A stretch of 64,000 nt of DNA from Elusimicrobiota bacterium (GTDB lineage: Bacteria; Elusimicrobiota; Elusimicrobia; UBA1565; JACRDR01). The stretch's first letter is position 1. Each line of letters starts with the position of its first letter. Below, one piece after another: positions 17,706-26,179 of the stretch. The stretch lies in contig JACQBA010000009.1 in NCBI GenBank assembly GCA_016194745.1, positions 62,001 to 126,000 on the forward strand, read 5' to 3'. A program made the position numbers and the translations under genes. A model generated the notes under the pieces. The model was not told the origin of the DNA. It did no database searches and saw only the letters and a program-made list of their open reading frames with translations.

Positions 17706-18190
17706 CGCTTCGCCAGCGCGACGTGGGCGACTTCCTCGTCGGCGATGAGCCCGAACACCCTCGCGCTCTCGGGATCGACCCCGACCATGGCCTGGCGGAA
17801 ACGCTCCCCCGCGAGACGCCCCCGCTCTTCCGCGTTGGCGATGAACAGGGCGAATTCTCGAGCGCTGCCGCATCCGACGAGCGAGCTCCACAGCCGGTCG
17901 GACACGGCGCGCTCGGCGACGCCGATTCCCAGCGCCCGCAGCCGCTCGAGCAGCATGTCAAGATGGCGCTGTTCCGCCCCGGCCAGCGTCGTCCACGCCT
18001 CGCGCAGCTCCGCGGGAGCGTCGCCGAACGTACGAGCGGCCCATAGGAAGGCCTCGCGGGCCTGCAGCTCCGCGAACGCCGCGGCCCGCAGCCGGTCGCC
18101 GACGCCCTCGCGGGTGCCGATCGGCCGCGTCGGCTCGGGACGCGCGCCGGCCGCGCAAACCTCGAACGGTGCCCAGTCCGGGGTCTGCAC
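17690..18190 (-). CDS. Ferritin-like (DUF455-type) di-iron protein
   Basis: 166 residues, all helical. Pairs of metal-ligand motifs are in the order expected for a ferritin-like four-helix bundle: an AELQARE Glu, GAEQRH (ExxH), an NAEERG Glu and DEEVAH (ExxH) near the C-terminus. The HfElqA/DEarH spacing resembles DUF455 proteins. GTG start with AAGGAA upstream, 24 nt after the PuuD-like gene, so the two are probably cotranscribed. Its oxidation substrate is unknown. Confidence 0.7.
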   Translation of the reverse strand: MQTPDWAPFEVCAAGARPEPTRPIGTREGVGDRLRAAAFAELQAREAFLWAARTFGDAPAELREAWTTLAGAEQRHLDMLLERLRALGIGVAERAVSDRLWSSLVGCGSAREFALFIANAEERGRLAGERFRQAMVGVDPESARVFGLIADEEVAHVALAKRYFSD

Positions 18191-18214
18191 GGCCGCGTTT
18201 TCCTTAATAAGAGT

Positions 18215-18823
18215 TTAGACCGACTGCCCGACGATGAAGGAGTGGTAGATCGCGCCCCAGATCGCGCCGAGCCCGACCAGCGCGAACACGGCGACCGCGC
18301 CGAAGCTCAGCGACGGATAATGGTTCGCCGCGAGCATGCCGAAGAGCATCGGCCCCGAGAGATACGTGTTGATCCGCGAGAACTGTCCGGCCCGCTTGCG
18401 GGTCGCGGCGAGCTCGTCGCCCTGCACTTGGCCGGAGAGGATTTTCTTCTGCGCCGGCCAGATGACGAACCACACGTTGAACCACATGATCGTGCCGAGG
18501 AGCATGCCCGTCATGATCCACAGCGCCCGGTCCGACACGTGGCCGCTCATGTCGTAGAAGAGACCGTGCAGATTGGCGCCCATGTAGATCATGCCGAAGA
18601 GGACGAGACCCGAAATGAAGGTGATCATGGCGCCCCAGCGGAACCACCACAGCGCGCGGGGCATGAGTTTGGGATTGACCGCCTTCTTGGCTGCGTCGTC
18701 GAGCGCGCCCTGCAGCGGGACGTTCACGAAGTTGAAGAAATACAGGTGGCCGATCCAGGTGATCCCGGCCATGACATGCAGCCACCGGAATAAGAACTGA
18801 AACGTCGTATTCGCGTCAGCCAT
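18215..18823 (-). CDS. PuuD-type membrane protein (urate oxidase N-terminal family)
   Basis: 202 residues with about five membrane helices. FLFRWLHVMAGITWIGHLYFFNFVN and MFNVWFVIWPAQKKIL are typical of the Urate_ox_N (PuuD) family, whose Pseudomonas-type members are haem-binding urate hydroxylases with a C-terminal cytochrome c domain. That cytochrome domain is absent here, so urate oxidation is not assured. No other purine catabolism gene is nearby. AGGGGAGGA precedes the ATG, and a leftward TATAAT at 18872-18867 overlaps the divergent promoter. Confidence 0.8.
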   Translation of the reverse strand: MADANTTFQFLFRWLHVMAGITWIGHLYFFNFVNVPLQGALDDAAKKAVNPKLMPRALWWFRWGAMITFISGLVLFGMIYMGANLHGLFYDMSGHVSDRALWIMTGMLLGTIMWFNVWFVIWPAQKKILSGQVQGDELAATRKRAGQFSRINTYLSGPMLFGMLAANHYPSLSFGAVAVFALVGLGAIWGAIYHSFIVGQSV

Positions 18824-18866
18824 CGGTTCCTCCCCTGCGGCGGTGGTTTGCGGCGAAAGCGGGAGG

Positions 18867-18874
18867 ATTATAAT
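18867..18874. promoter_or_regulatory. Shared bidirectional -10 octamer
   Basis: ATTATAAT contains TATAAT on the plus strand (18869-18874, 8 nt before the HDAC-family ATG at 18883) and TATAAT on the minus strand (18872-18867, serving the PuuD-like gene with a leader of about 37 nt). RNA polymerase can occupy only one orientation at a time. Confidence 0.65.
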
Positions 18875-18882
18875 TTACTAAC

Positions 18883-19743
18883 ATGTCGGGCATCAAGGTA
18901 TACAGCGACTTGTCGACGACGACGTACCGCACGCCCGGGCACCCCGAGGCCCCGGAGCGAGTGTCCCGCTCCTACGAACGGCTGAAGGCGGCGGGACACG
19001 CGGTCCTCGCCCCCGTCGTCAAGGCGGGCCCGGATGACGTCGCGCTCATGCACTCCAAGGAGCATTTCGAGTCAGTCCGCGAGGGACGGTTCCGGGACGC
19101 CGACACGCCCTATTTTCCCGACATCGCTCAAATCGCCCTGACGAGCCTCTCCGGCGCCCTGTCCGCCGCGGACAGCGCGGCCGCCGGCGAACCCGCCTTC
19201 TCGCTGATGCGTCCGCCTGGGCACCACGCGGGCCGGAGCCGCGTCTCCGGCTTCTGCTATTTCAATAATCTCGCGATCGCCGTGGCGCGCCTTCGCAAGG
19301 AAACAAAGTCCGTGCGGATCTCGATCCTGGACGTGGATGTGCACCACGGCGACGGCACCGACGAACTGATGACGGGCAAGGACGGCGTCCACTTTACGTC
19401 CCTCCACCAGTCGCCGCTCTATCCCGGCACGGGCCTCGCCTCTCACGACAACTGCTTCAACTATCCCCTCCCTCCGGGGACCGGCGAGGCCGCGTACCTG
19501 AAGGCGCTGGAGGCGGCCCTACGGCCTGCGCTCGACTTCAAGCCCGACCTGCTCGCGATCTCCGCCGGCTTCGATACATATAAGGAATGCCCCATCGCCC
19601 AGCTCAAGCTCGAGAAGAAATCCTATCGCCGCATCGGCGCCATGATCGCGGAGACGAAGCTTCGCCGCTTCGCGGTCCTCGAGGGCGGCTACGCCTCCGA
19701 GCTTCCCGTGCTCATCGAAGAATTCCTGGCCGGCCTCGCCTGA
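18883..19743 (+). CDS. Histone deacetylase/AcuC-family deacetylase
   Basis: 286 residues. The arginase-deacetylase fold motifs are intact: HPEAPERV, SLMRPPGHHAG (catalytic His pair), GFCYFNNLAIAV, DVDVHHGDGT (zinc ligands Asp and His), TSLHQSPLYPGTG and ISAGFDTYKECP. This is a zinc deacetylase of acetylated lysine or small amines such as acetylpolyamines. Leaderless ATG, with TATAAT 8 nt upstream. Confidence 0.9.
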   Translation: MSGIKVYSDLSTTTYRTPGHPEAPERVSRSYERLKAAGHAVLAPVVKAGPDDVALMHSKEHFESVREGRFRDADTPYFPDIAQIALTSLSGALSAADSAAAGEPAFSLMRPPGHHAGRSRVSGFCYFNNLAIAVARLRKETKSVRISILDVDVHHGDGTDELMTGKDGVHFTSLHQSPLYPGTGLASHDNCFNYPLPPGTGEAAYLKALEAALRPALDFKPDLLAISAGFDTYKECPIAQLKLEKKSYRRIGAMIAETKLRRFAVLEGGYASELPVLIEEFLAGLA

Positions 19744-19888
19744 GCGGGAAACGAAGTTGTCCGCAATCGTGGACTGCCGTGCATCGCGCTTCTGGAGCGC
19801 TTTGCTCGCCCGATCTGAGTCCATCGGCTCTTCTTGGCTCGCGCGAACTCAAGTATCCTCCCGCTATCGGGTTTCTACGGAGGCATTC

Positions 19889-20533
19889 ATGATCAAATCG
19901 GCGTCGCTCGCGCTCATTGCAATCTTCGGCCTGCTGCCGTGCCCCTCGACGGCGTTGGAAGTGCCGGCGGGACCGGTATTGAACGCAGCGCTCGCGTCTC
20001 CGGGCGTCGAGGTCGACGCCGTGCCGCCTCCGCCTCGCTTCGTGGAAAGCGCCGCCTCCCCGGTTCCGACACGCCGGACCAGCGCTCCATTTCGAGACGC
20101 GGCCAGGCTGTTCGAGCAGGCGAAGGAAGCAGCGACGAAGGAGACCCTGACGGGCTGGCATACCGGGTTCATGTTCATGGCCGAATCGGCGCAGTACTTC
20201 CCCAGCCTCTTTTCCGGCGAAGCGAAAGACGGCGCATTCAAGGCCGTGGGGACGTACCGCCTCTCCGCCGTTAGGAATTACTACGATCTCCTCGCCGCCG
20301 AGGAGGCCGCGCTCGTGCGCGACGCGCACGCGCGCAAGCGGGCGGACGTCTCGCCCGTCGACTTCGCTCCCCAGGACGCCGCGAAGTACCGCTCGACCGA
20401 CGGGACCGCGGAGTTCGCGGTCCGCCGCTCCGGCCGCTTCATCGTCGTGCAAGTCGCAACAAAGCGCGACGGCGCGTTCGAAGCGACGGCCTACGGTATC
20501 TACTCGGACCGATGGCGCTACGAAGGGCGCTGA
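19889..20533 (+). CDS. Exported protein of unknown function
   Basis: 214 residues from the ATG at 19889, which has ACGGAGG upstream; a longer frame from 19757 would bury the signal peptide (SASLALIAIFGLLPCPSTA). The mature part has a helical region (DAARLFEQAKEAATKETLTGWHTGFMFM) and a beta-rich C-terminus (GTAEFAVRRSGRFIVVQVATKRDGAFEATAYGIYSDRW). A TATCCT at 19854-19859 may be its -10. I do not recognise the family. Confidence 0.65.
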   Translation: MIKSASLALIAIFGLLPCPSTALEVPAGPVLNAALASPGVEVDAVPPPPRFVESAASPVPTRRTSAPFRDAARLFEQAKEAATKETLTGWHTGFMFMAESAQYFPSLFSGEAKDGAFKAVGTYRLSAVRNYYDLLAAEEAALVRDAHARKRADVSPVDFAPQDAAKYRSTDGTAEFAVRRSGRFIVVQVATKRDGAFEATAYGIYSDRWRYEGR

Positions 20534-20583
20534 GACCTCCCGCAGAACACCTCCGCCGCCTTAAATACTAAGATTGGCGTTTG

Positions 20584-21774
20584 ATGCGCGCCAAGACCAA
20601 GCGCGGGGCACTGCTCCGTAAGGCCGCGCTCGCCGCCGCAGGCGTCGTATTCGGGCTTCTGGTCGGCGAGTCGATCCTCCGCGCGTTCCGCCTCCTACCC
20701 GACGACGTGGTGCAGATGCGCATGCGCCCGTCCCCCTACACTATCCTCGAGCGCGGCCCCGGCTTCATCAAGCGCGGCGAAGCGCCCTATTTCGCGTACG
20801 TGCCGGGTCGAGTCGTCACGCTCACCTACTCGCTATGCCGCGGCTGGCACTGCCTTCCGGACCGAAGCACCGAATGGCGGATGAACTCGGACGGGATGCG
20901 CGACGTCGAGCACGCCGTCTCTAAGCCCAAGAACGTATTTCGGATCGCGGTTCTCGGCGACTCCTTCAGCATCGGAATGGGCCTCGGACCGGACGAGGCC
21001 TACGCGAAGCAGCTGGAGCGAATGCTCAACGCGCGCTACCGCGGAAGGCCCCGGTTCGAGGTGCTCAACTTCGCCGTCGCCGGCTACAGCACGTACGACG
21101 AGTGGAAGGACCTGCTGAAGCGAGGCTTGAAATATTCTCCGGATCTGATCCTCGTCGGCATGTACATCAACGACGCGTACCCGTCCGTGGATTCCGAGCG
21201 TCGAAATCCGCCGGAAGCGATCCAGTTCCTCCGCATCGAGCAGCGCCTGTTGCGGTCGGTGGGCCGCGCGAGCAACGTCGTGTCCACGGTGCACTTTCCG
21301 AGATGGTCGTACGTGGCGCGGTGGATCATGCGCTTCGCCTACGCGCAGAAGGTCAACCGCGTGAGTCAGCGCTGGTATAAGCTCATCTGGGGGCCGCGAA
21401 ATCCCGCGGGCCAGCGGCAGTTCGAGGAGGCCCTCTCGGGACTCGAGACGCTCTCGCGCGGAAAGAAACTCCCCGTCCTGGTCGCGGTACTTCCCAAGCT
21501 CGACTGGCTCAACGAAAAATACCCTCGCTGGATCCACAAACGGATTCGCGGGCAGCTGGCGGACCACGGCATCGCGACGGTCGAGCTCCTGCGCTACGTG
21601 ATGTACCGGGATCCCTCGTCTTTCTGGGTGCACCCAACGGACCATCACCCCAACGAACAGGTGCATCGGCTGATCGCCTCCGTCGTCTTGGAACGACTTC
21701 TCTCGGACACGACGCTGCGCCTGCCGAAACCCCCTCCTCCGGCGCCGGTCACCGCGCCGACAAAGAGTCGATAA
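20584..21774 (+). CDS. Membrane-anchored SGNH/GDSL-type hydrolase
   Basis: 396 residues. A single N-terminal helix (AALAAAGVVFGLLVGESIL) anchors the protein, and the rest is extracytoplasmic. Block I is IAVLGDSFSIGMGL with the catalytic Ser, then NFAVAGYSTYDEW (Gly block), LILVGMYINDAYP (Asn block) and HPTDHHPNEQVH with the Asp-x-x-His pair. SGNH proteins of this layout act on O-acetyl groups of polysaccharides or on lipids. ATG chosen over the adjacent TTG at 20581; a TAAGAT lies 9 nt upstream. Confidence 0.8.
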   Translation: MRAKTKRGALLRKAALAAAGVVFGLLVGESILRAFRLLPDDVVQMRMRPSPYTILERGPGFIKRGEAPYFAYVPGRVVTLTYSLCRGWHCLPDRSTEWRMNSDGMRDVEHAVSKPKNVFRIAVLGDSFSIGMGLGPDEAYAKQLERMLNARYRGRPRFEVLNFAVAGYSTYDEWKDLLKRGLKYSPDLILVGMYINDAYPSVDSERRNPPEAIQFLRIEQRLLRSVGRASNVVSTVHFPRWSYVARWIMRFAYAQKVNRVSQRWYKLIWGPRNPAGQRQFEEALSGLETLSRGKKLPVLVAVLPKLDWLNEKYPRWIHKRIRGQLADHGIATVELLRYVMYRDPSSFWVHPTDHHPNEQVHRLIASVVLERLLSDTTLRLPKPPPPAPVTAPTKSR

Positions 21775-21858
21775 GCCCCGTCCATCGACGGCTCGGCCCG
21801 CGGTCGATACACTATCGACGACTCCCCAAGACTCGCATGGGGAACCTGCGGAGGCTCC

Positions 21859-22500
21859 ATGAATCCAGAGTACAGAGTCCGCCACGAGCTGCGTCCCGCG
21901 CGCCTCGACGGCATCAGCGAATCGGAGATCGCCCATCACTGGGCGCTCTACGAGGGCTACGTGAAGCACTTGAACGGCCTGACCGCGCGCGCGTCGGCGC
22001 TTCTCGAGAACGACGATCTCGGGAAGGAGTTTCTGGAGCTCAAGCGCCGCCTCGCCTACGCCTACAATCCGGTGATCCTTCACGAGCGTTACTTCAGCGT
22101 CCTGAAGCCCGGGCAAAAGCCCTTGGGACCGGAGGCGCGTTTCACGAAGCTATTGAAGAAGAGCTTCGGCGGCTTCGACGCCTGGCGCAAGGAATTTTCG
22201 ACTCTCGGCCGGATGCGCGGGGCGGGCTGGGTGATCCTCTACCTCGACCCGGCGCGCCAGGCGCTGTCGAACCATGGGATCGGCATGCAGGAGGAGGGCC
22301 ATCCGGCGGGGTTCCTCCCCGTCCTGGCCATGGACGTCTGGGAACACGCCTATACGCTCGATCGCGGGGGCGGCGGCATCGACGGGTACGTCGAGCGCTT
22401 CCTCGACAACGTCGACTGGGGCCGCGTCGAGCGGAGCGTACGCGCGGCCGAGAGGCTCGAGCCCGACGTGCCGGAAGGCGTGGCGTTTGCGGCCGAATGA
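21859..22500 (+). CDS. Fe/Mn superoxide dismutase-family protein, atypical
   Basis: 213 residues. The four metal ligands can be placed: the first His of IAHHWALYEGYV, the His of PVILHERYF, and the Asp and His of DVWEHAY. The second-sphere residues depart from classical enzymes: the usual HHxxHH is HHWALY, and the GSGW stretch is RGAGWVILYLDP. Activity as a superoxide dismutase is therefore likely but not certain. CGGAGG precedes the ATG. It overlaps the next reading frame by ATGA, so the two may be coupled. Confidence 0.8.
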   Translation: MNPEYRVRHELRPARLDGISESEIAHHWALYEGYVKHLNGLTARASALLENDDLGKEFLELKRRLAYAYNPVILHERYFSVLKPGQKPLGPEARFTKLLKKSFGGFDAWRKEFSTLGRMRGAGWVILYLDPARQALSNHGIGMQEEGHPAGFLPVLAMDVWEHAYTLDRGGGGIDGYVERFLDNVDWGRVERSVRAAERLEPDVPEGVAFAAE

Positions 22501-22514
22501 CTGCGGAGGAAAAA

Positions 22515-23588
22515 ATGCTACTGTGCGTCGAGGAGAAACTCACCATGCTCGAAGCCAAAGGTTACGCCGTCCGCAGCCCGAATTCGCCGCTGGAACCCTT
22601 CCGATTCACGAGGCGCGACGTCGGCGAGCGCGACATCCGCGTGGAGATCGCCTTCTGCGGCATCTGCCATTCCGACATCCACCAGGCACGCGACGAGTGG
22701 GGCGGGTCCGCGTACCCGATGGTGCCCGGCCACGAGATCGTCGGACGCGTGACGCAGGTCGGCCGCAAGGTGCGCGGGTTCAAGGCCGGCGACACGGCCG
22801 GCATCGGCTGCATGGTCGACTCCTGCCGCCGCTGCCCCAGCTGCCGGCGCGGCCTCGAGCAGCACTGCGACACGCACGTCGCCCTGACCTACAACGGCAC
22901 GGAGATGGACGAGAAGACGCCGACACAGGGCGGCTACTCGGATCATATCGTGGTCGACGAGGCGTTCGCGGTCAAAGTGCCGCCGAAGATGCCGCTGGAC
23001 CGCGTGGCGCCTCTGCTCTGCGCGGGGATCACGACCTATTCGCCGCTCAAACGGCTCGGCGCCCGCAAAGGTTCGCGGGTCGGCGTCATGGGGCTCGGCG
23101 GGCTCGGGCACATGGCGGTCAAGATCGCGGCGGCGATGGGCGCCGAAGTGACCGTGCTCAGCCATTCCCCCTCCAAGCGCGCCGACGCCAAGCGTCTCGG
23201 CGCGCACGAGTTCGCCGTGACCACGGACGCCGGGGCCGTCAAGTCGCTCGCCAAGCGCTTCGACATCATCATCGACACGGTATCGGCCGACCATGATATC
23301 GACGCCAGCCTCTCGTGGCTGAGCACCGAAGGAGAGCTCGTGATCGTGGGCGCGCCGCCCAAGCCTCTCGCCATTCGCTCCTTCTCCCTGATCCTGGGCC
23401 GCCGGAAGATCTCGGGCTCCGCGATCGGCGGCATCGCCGAGACGCAGGAGATGCTCGATTTCTGCGCCAAGAAGAAGGCGCTGTCCGACGTCGAAGTCAT
23501 CGCCATGCGCGACGTCAACGCGGCCTACGAGCGGATGATGCGCGGCGACGTGCGCTACCGCTTCGTCATCGACAACTCGACCCTATAG
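22515..23588 (+). CDS. Zinc-dependent alcohol dehydrogenase (CAD-type, NADP)
   Basis: 357 residues from the ATG with GGAGGA 4 nt upstream; ATG at 22497 (ATGA overlap with the SOD-like stop) is an alternative start. Catalytic zinc residues are in FCGICHSDIHQ and PMVPGHEIVG, and structural zinc Cys in CMVDSCRRCPSCRRGLEQHC. The Rossmann motif is GVMGLGGLGHMAVKIAAAMG. The HSPSKRADAKRLGA segment after beta-2 favours NADPH. It resembles YahK/CAD-family broad-range aldehyde reductases. Confidence 0.9.
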   Translation: MLLCVEEKLTMLEAKGYAVRSPNSPLEPFRFTRRDVGERDIRVEIAFCGICHSDIHQARDEWGGSAYPMVPGHEIVGRVTQVGRKVRGFKAGDTAGIGCMVDSCRRCPSCRRGLEQHCDTHVALTYNGTEMDEKTPTQGGYSDHIVVDEAFAVKVPPKMPLDRVAPLLCAGITTYSPLKRLGARKGSRVGVMGLGGLGHMAVKIAAAMGAEVTVLSHSPSKRADAKRLGAHEFAVTTDAGAVKSLAKRFDIIIDTVSADHDIDASLSWLSTEGELVIVGAPPKPLAIRSFSLILGRRKISGSAIGGIAETQEMLDFCAKKKALSDVEVIAMRDVNAAYERMMRGDVRYRFVIDNSTL

Positions 23589-23598
23589 AAGGGAATCC

Positions 23599-24969
23599 TC
23601 AGGCGTTGAAGCGCGCGACGAGCTCGACGTGCGCCGTCTGCGGGAATAGATCGACCGGCTGGATCTTTTCGAGCCGGTAGCCGGCGTCGGCCAGGACGCG
23701 GGCGTCCCGTGCGAACGTCGCGGGGTTGCAGGACACATACACGACCCGCTCGACGCGCCGAGTCGACAGGAACTTGAGGACGTCCTTCTCGCAGCCGCCC
23801 CGCGGCGGGTCGACGACCGCGGCCCATGGCCGCGGGTTCTCGAGGCCGCGCAGGCGCTTGAGCGCGTGCTCGACCGTTCCCTTCACGAAAGACACGTTGC
23901 GCACTCCGAGCCGCCGCGCGTTGGCATAGGCGTCCTCGACCGCCTGCGGGACCTCCTCCACCCCGATGACGCGTCCCGCTCCCTTGGCGATCCAGAACGC
24001 GATGGCCCCGACGCCGGAGTATAGGTCGAGCACCAGGTTCGGACGGAAGCCGTCGTCGTAGAGCTGCCGCTCGGCCGCTCCGTAGAGCACCTCCGCCGCC
24101 GGCGTGTTCACCTGGACGAAGGCGCCGGGCGAGAACTCGAGCGTGAAGGGGCCGATCTTCTCGGACAAGCGGTCTTTTCCCCAGAGCTTGCGCCAACGCG
24201 GGCCGAGGATGACCGCCGTGCGCTCCTCCTGCACGTTCTGGAACAAGCTGACGACGCGCGGGTGCCGCTTGCGAATCTCCTCGATCGCCTCGCGCTCGCG
24301 CGGGAACGCCCGATCGCGCGTCACGAACACGACGGCGGCCTCGCCCGCGGCGTTGGTACGGATGAAGAGGTGGCGCAGCCAGCCCTTGTCCTGCGTCTCA
24401 TCGTAGGCGCGCCAGCCGCGGGTCTGCGAGAGCTCGCGCACCGTGCGAACGATCTCCACGGACAGCTCGGGCTGCACGACGCAGTCCTCGAACTCGATGA
24501 CGCGGTGCGAGCCGGGCATGTAGAACCCCGCCTTGGCCCGCCCGGGCGCGGGCTGGAAAGGGACTTGGACCTTATTGCGGTAGCGCCATTCGGACGGCGA
24601 GGCGAGAGTGTCCGCGATCGGCGCGTTCAGCTTCGCGATGCGGCGCATGCAGTCGGCGACGATCTCGCGCTTGTAGCGAAGCTGGGCGGCGTAGGACGCG
24701 TGCTGCCAATCGCAGCCGCCGCAGTACTCCGTCTTTCCGGGCGCGAAGTGGACGAGGCACCGCGGCGAGATGCGGTCGGGCGAGGGCTTCTCGACCGAGA
24801 GAACCCGGCCCCGGACGTAGCGCGGCTTGTTTTCCGCCTGGGCGACCATGAGCTCGTCGCCCGGGATGCCGTAGGGGACGAAGATCACCTTGTCGGAGCC
24901 GGGAGACTTGCCGATGCCCTCGCCCTCGGGAGCGATCCTGTCGACGCGGACCTTCAGATCGGGCTGCAC
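23599..24969 (-). CDS. rlmD: 23S rRNA (uracil-C5)-methyltransferase, RlmD/TrmA family
   Basis: 456 residues. An N-terminal TRAM domain (VRVDRIAPEGEGIGK to VRGRVLSV), Cys residues at CLVHF and YCGGCDWQH for an Fe-S cluster, the AdoMet site LVLDLYSGVGAIAFWIAKGA, and the catalytic segment VVDPPRGGCEKDVL with VVYVSCNPATFARD containing the nucleophilic Cys. It uses S-adenosylmethionine to methylate a uridine of 23S rRNA; which of the RlmC/RlmD/RumA positions is not readable. The start is a GTG only 6 nt after a TAGAAT, so the mRNA is predicted leaderless. Confidence 0.88.
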   Translation of the reverse strand: MQPDLKVRVDRIAPEGEGIGKSPGSDKVIFVPYGIPGDELMVAQAENKPRYVRGRVLSVEKPSPDRISPRCLVHFAPGKTEYCGGCDWQHASYAAQLRYKREIVADCMRRIAKLNAPIADTLASPSEWRYRNKVQVPFQPAPGRAKAGFYMPGSHRVIEFEDCVVQPELSVEIVRTVRELSQTRGWRAYDETQDKGWLRHLFIRTNAAGEAAVVFVTRDRAFPREREAIEEIRKRHPRVVSLFQNVQEERTAVILGPRWRKLWGKDRLSEKIGPFTLEFSPGAFVQVNTPAAEVLYGAAERQLYDDGFRPNLVLDLYSGVGAIAFWIAKGAGRVIGVEEVPQAVEDAYANARRLGVRNVSFVKGTVEHALKRLRGLENPRPWAAVVDPPRGGCEKDVLKFLSTRRVERVVYVSCNPATFARDARVLADAGYRLEKIQPVDLFPQTAHVELVARFNA

Positions 24970-24975
24970 GCGGCG

Positions 24976-24981
24976 ATTCTA
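24976..24981 (-). promoter_or_regulatory. -10 of rlmD, leaderless GTG start
   Basis: TAGAAT on the minus strand preceded by TG one base away (extended -10), 6 nt before the GTG at 24969. Confidence 0.6.
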
Positions 24982-24989
24982 CCATAAGG

Positions 24990-25057
24990 CAGGACTCCGG
25001 GCGGGTCCGTCGCGGGGCCCTACGGCCCAGGCGGCGTGCCGCCGTCTTCGTTATCCT
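24990..25057 (+). promoter_or_regulatory. Two palindromic boxes 24 bp apart plus -10
   Basis: Box CAGGACTCCGGGCGGG (24990-25005) and box GGGGCCCTACGGCCCA (25014-25029) start exactly 24 bp apart. The second ends 22 nt before TATCCT (25052-25057), which is 7 nt before the ATG at 25065. No -35 hexamer is visible at the expected place. Confidence 0.6.
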
Positions 25058-25064
25058 CTATGGG

Positions 25065-25529
25065 ATGATCGCGTCACTCATGGCGCTCTGGCTGGCGCTG
25101 CCCGCGCAGGGCGCCGATGCGCCGTTCAGCGAGCCCCTGGCATTCTCGGACGGCCAGACCGCGCGGTGCCGGGCTTCCGCCGACGGGAGCGTGGGCTATC
25201 TTCTGGCCGCGCTCGGAGGCAGGAAGGTCCGCCTCAGCGCCGTCATCGGCGGCGCGATCGATCCCGACGAAAAATCGCTCGTGATGGACCATCTGCCGAG
25301 CGGTGCCGACGATTTGATCTATCTGGCCAAGGACGTCGAGGCGCGCTCGCTGCCGATGGTCTCCAGGACCGAGATCGTGCTCTTCAAGCGCTCGGCGGCC
25401 GCCGAGCCGCTGAACGGGATACTTCAATTTTCGGAACTCTACCTCGCCACTCGCCCGGACGGCACGCGCTACGTCGAGTCCCGCTACGCGGGAGGAAGCG
25501 TGACCCTGAGCGCCTGCGAGGTCCGGTAG
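25065..25529 (+). CDS. Exported protein of unknown function
   Basis: 154 residues. A short signal peptide (ASLMALWLALPAQGADA) is followed by a mature domain of about 135 residues with two Cys (ARCRAS near residue 33 and SACEVR at the C-terminus) that could form a disulfide closing the domain. The rest is beta-strand-like (VGYLLAALGGRKVRLSAVIGGAI, RYVESRYAGGSVTLSAC). The start follows the leaderless pattern. A member of the box-controlled set. No family recognised. Confidence 0.65.
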   Translation: MIASLMALWLALPAQGADAPFSEPLAFSDGQTARCRASADGSVGYLLAALGGRKVRLSAVIGGAIDPDEKSLVMDHLPSGADDLIYLAKDVEARSLPMVSRTEIVLFKRSAAAEPLNGILQFSELYLATRPDGTRYVESRYAGGSVTLSACEVR

Positions 25530-25536
25530 CGAAGCG

Positions 25537-26175
25537 CTACTTGTACGCCTTCACCGCGGGCGGCTTGGGCAGCTTAAGCGGGCCGAAGGCGAGCTTGAAG
25601 GAGACCTTCTCGTCCTTGCCGATGGAGACGGTCTTGAGGGCCTGCTCGACCGGCTCCTTACGCCGGTCGCTCCACAGCGCGAGCTTGTACGTTCCGGCAG
25701 GCACGTTCTTCAGATGCGCTGTGCCGTCCTTGGCGGTCTTGGCGAAGTAGGGGTTCTCCAGAATCAGGACGTAGCCCATCATCCAATCGTGGATGTTGCA
25801 GCCGAGCTTCGCCAACCCCGGCGTTTCGAACGCGATCGGGTCCGTCGGCTCGCCCTTGTACAGCGGCAGATCGAATTTCCTCGCTTTCGAGAAGGAGTAG
25901 ACGTGATGATGGATGTCGTCCTTGTTCGGAAAGCGCACCTTGGTGCCCGCGAGGATCGCCAGCACGCGCGGCACGAAGGTCTTGTCTATCTGGTCCATCA
26001 CCGCGGGCTCCTTCGGCGGCGCGAATTTGCCGGAGGCCTCGTAGACGAACACGACCGCGTCCTCGATCGGCGCGCCGCCGAGGTCCCGAACTGAAACCGT
26101 CAGGTCCGCGGCCGCCGCGATCGAAGCTCCGAGGAGGCACGCCGACGCGGCCGCGATGCGGGCGCTCGCTTTCAT
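25537..26175 (-). CDS. Exported cupredoxin-like (methylamine utilisation type) protein
   Basis: 212 residues from the ATG at 26175. A signal peptide (IAAASACLLGASIAAAADL) is followed by a cupredoxin-like fold: the type 1 copper ligands can be assigned to a His in FPNKDDIHHHVYSF, then Cys and His in LGCNIHDWM with Met in MMGY. A carboxypeptidase-regulatory-like segment follows (AHLKNVPAGTYKLALWSD). Such proteins are annotated as plastocyanin-like or methylamine utilisation proteins and probably carry electrons in the periplasm. Last gene of the cNMP-sensor/porin operon. Confidence 0.8.
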   Translation of the reverse strand: MKASARIAAASACLLGASIAAAADLTVSVRDLGGAPIEDAVVFVYEASGKFAPPKEPAVMDQIDKTFVPRVLAILAGTKVRFPNKDDIHHHVYSFSKARKFDLPLYKGEPTDPIAFETPGLAKLGCNIHDWMMGYVLILENPYFAKTAKDGTAHLKNVPAGTYKLALWSDRRKEPVEQALKTVSIGKDEKVSFKLAFGPLKLPKPPAVKAYK

Positions 26176-26179
26176 CGGC

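Noticed and set aside
21837..22496. In-frame 5' extension of the alcohol dehydrogenase through the SOD-like gene
   Set aside because: The extension is an Arg-rich shadow frame of the SOD-like gene; family alignment begins near MLEAKGYAV and a good ribosome binding site precedes 22515.
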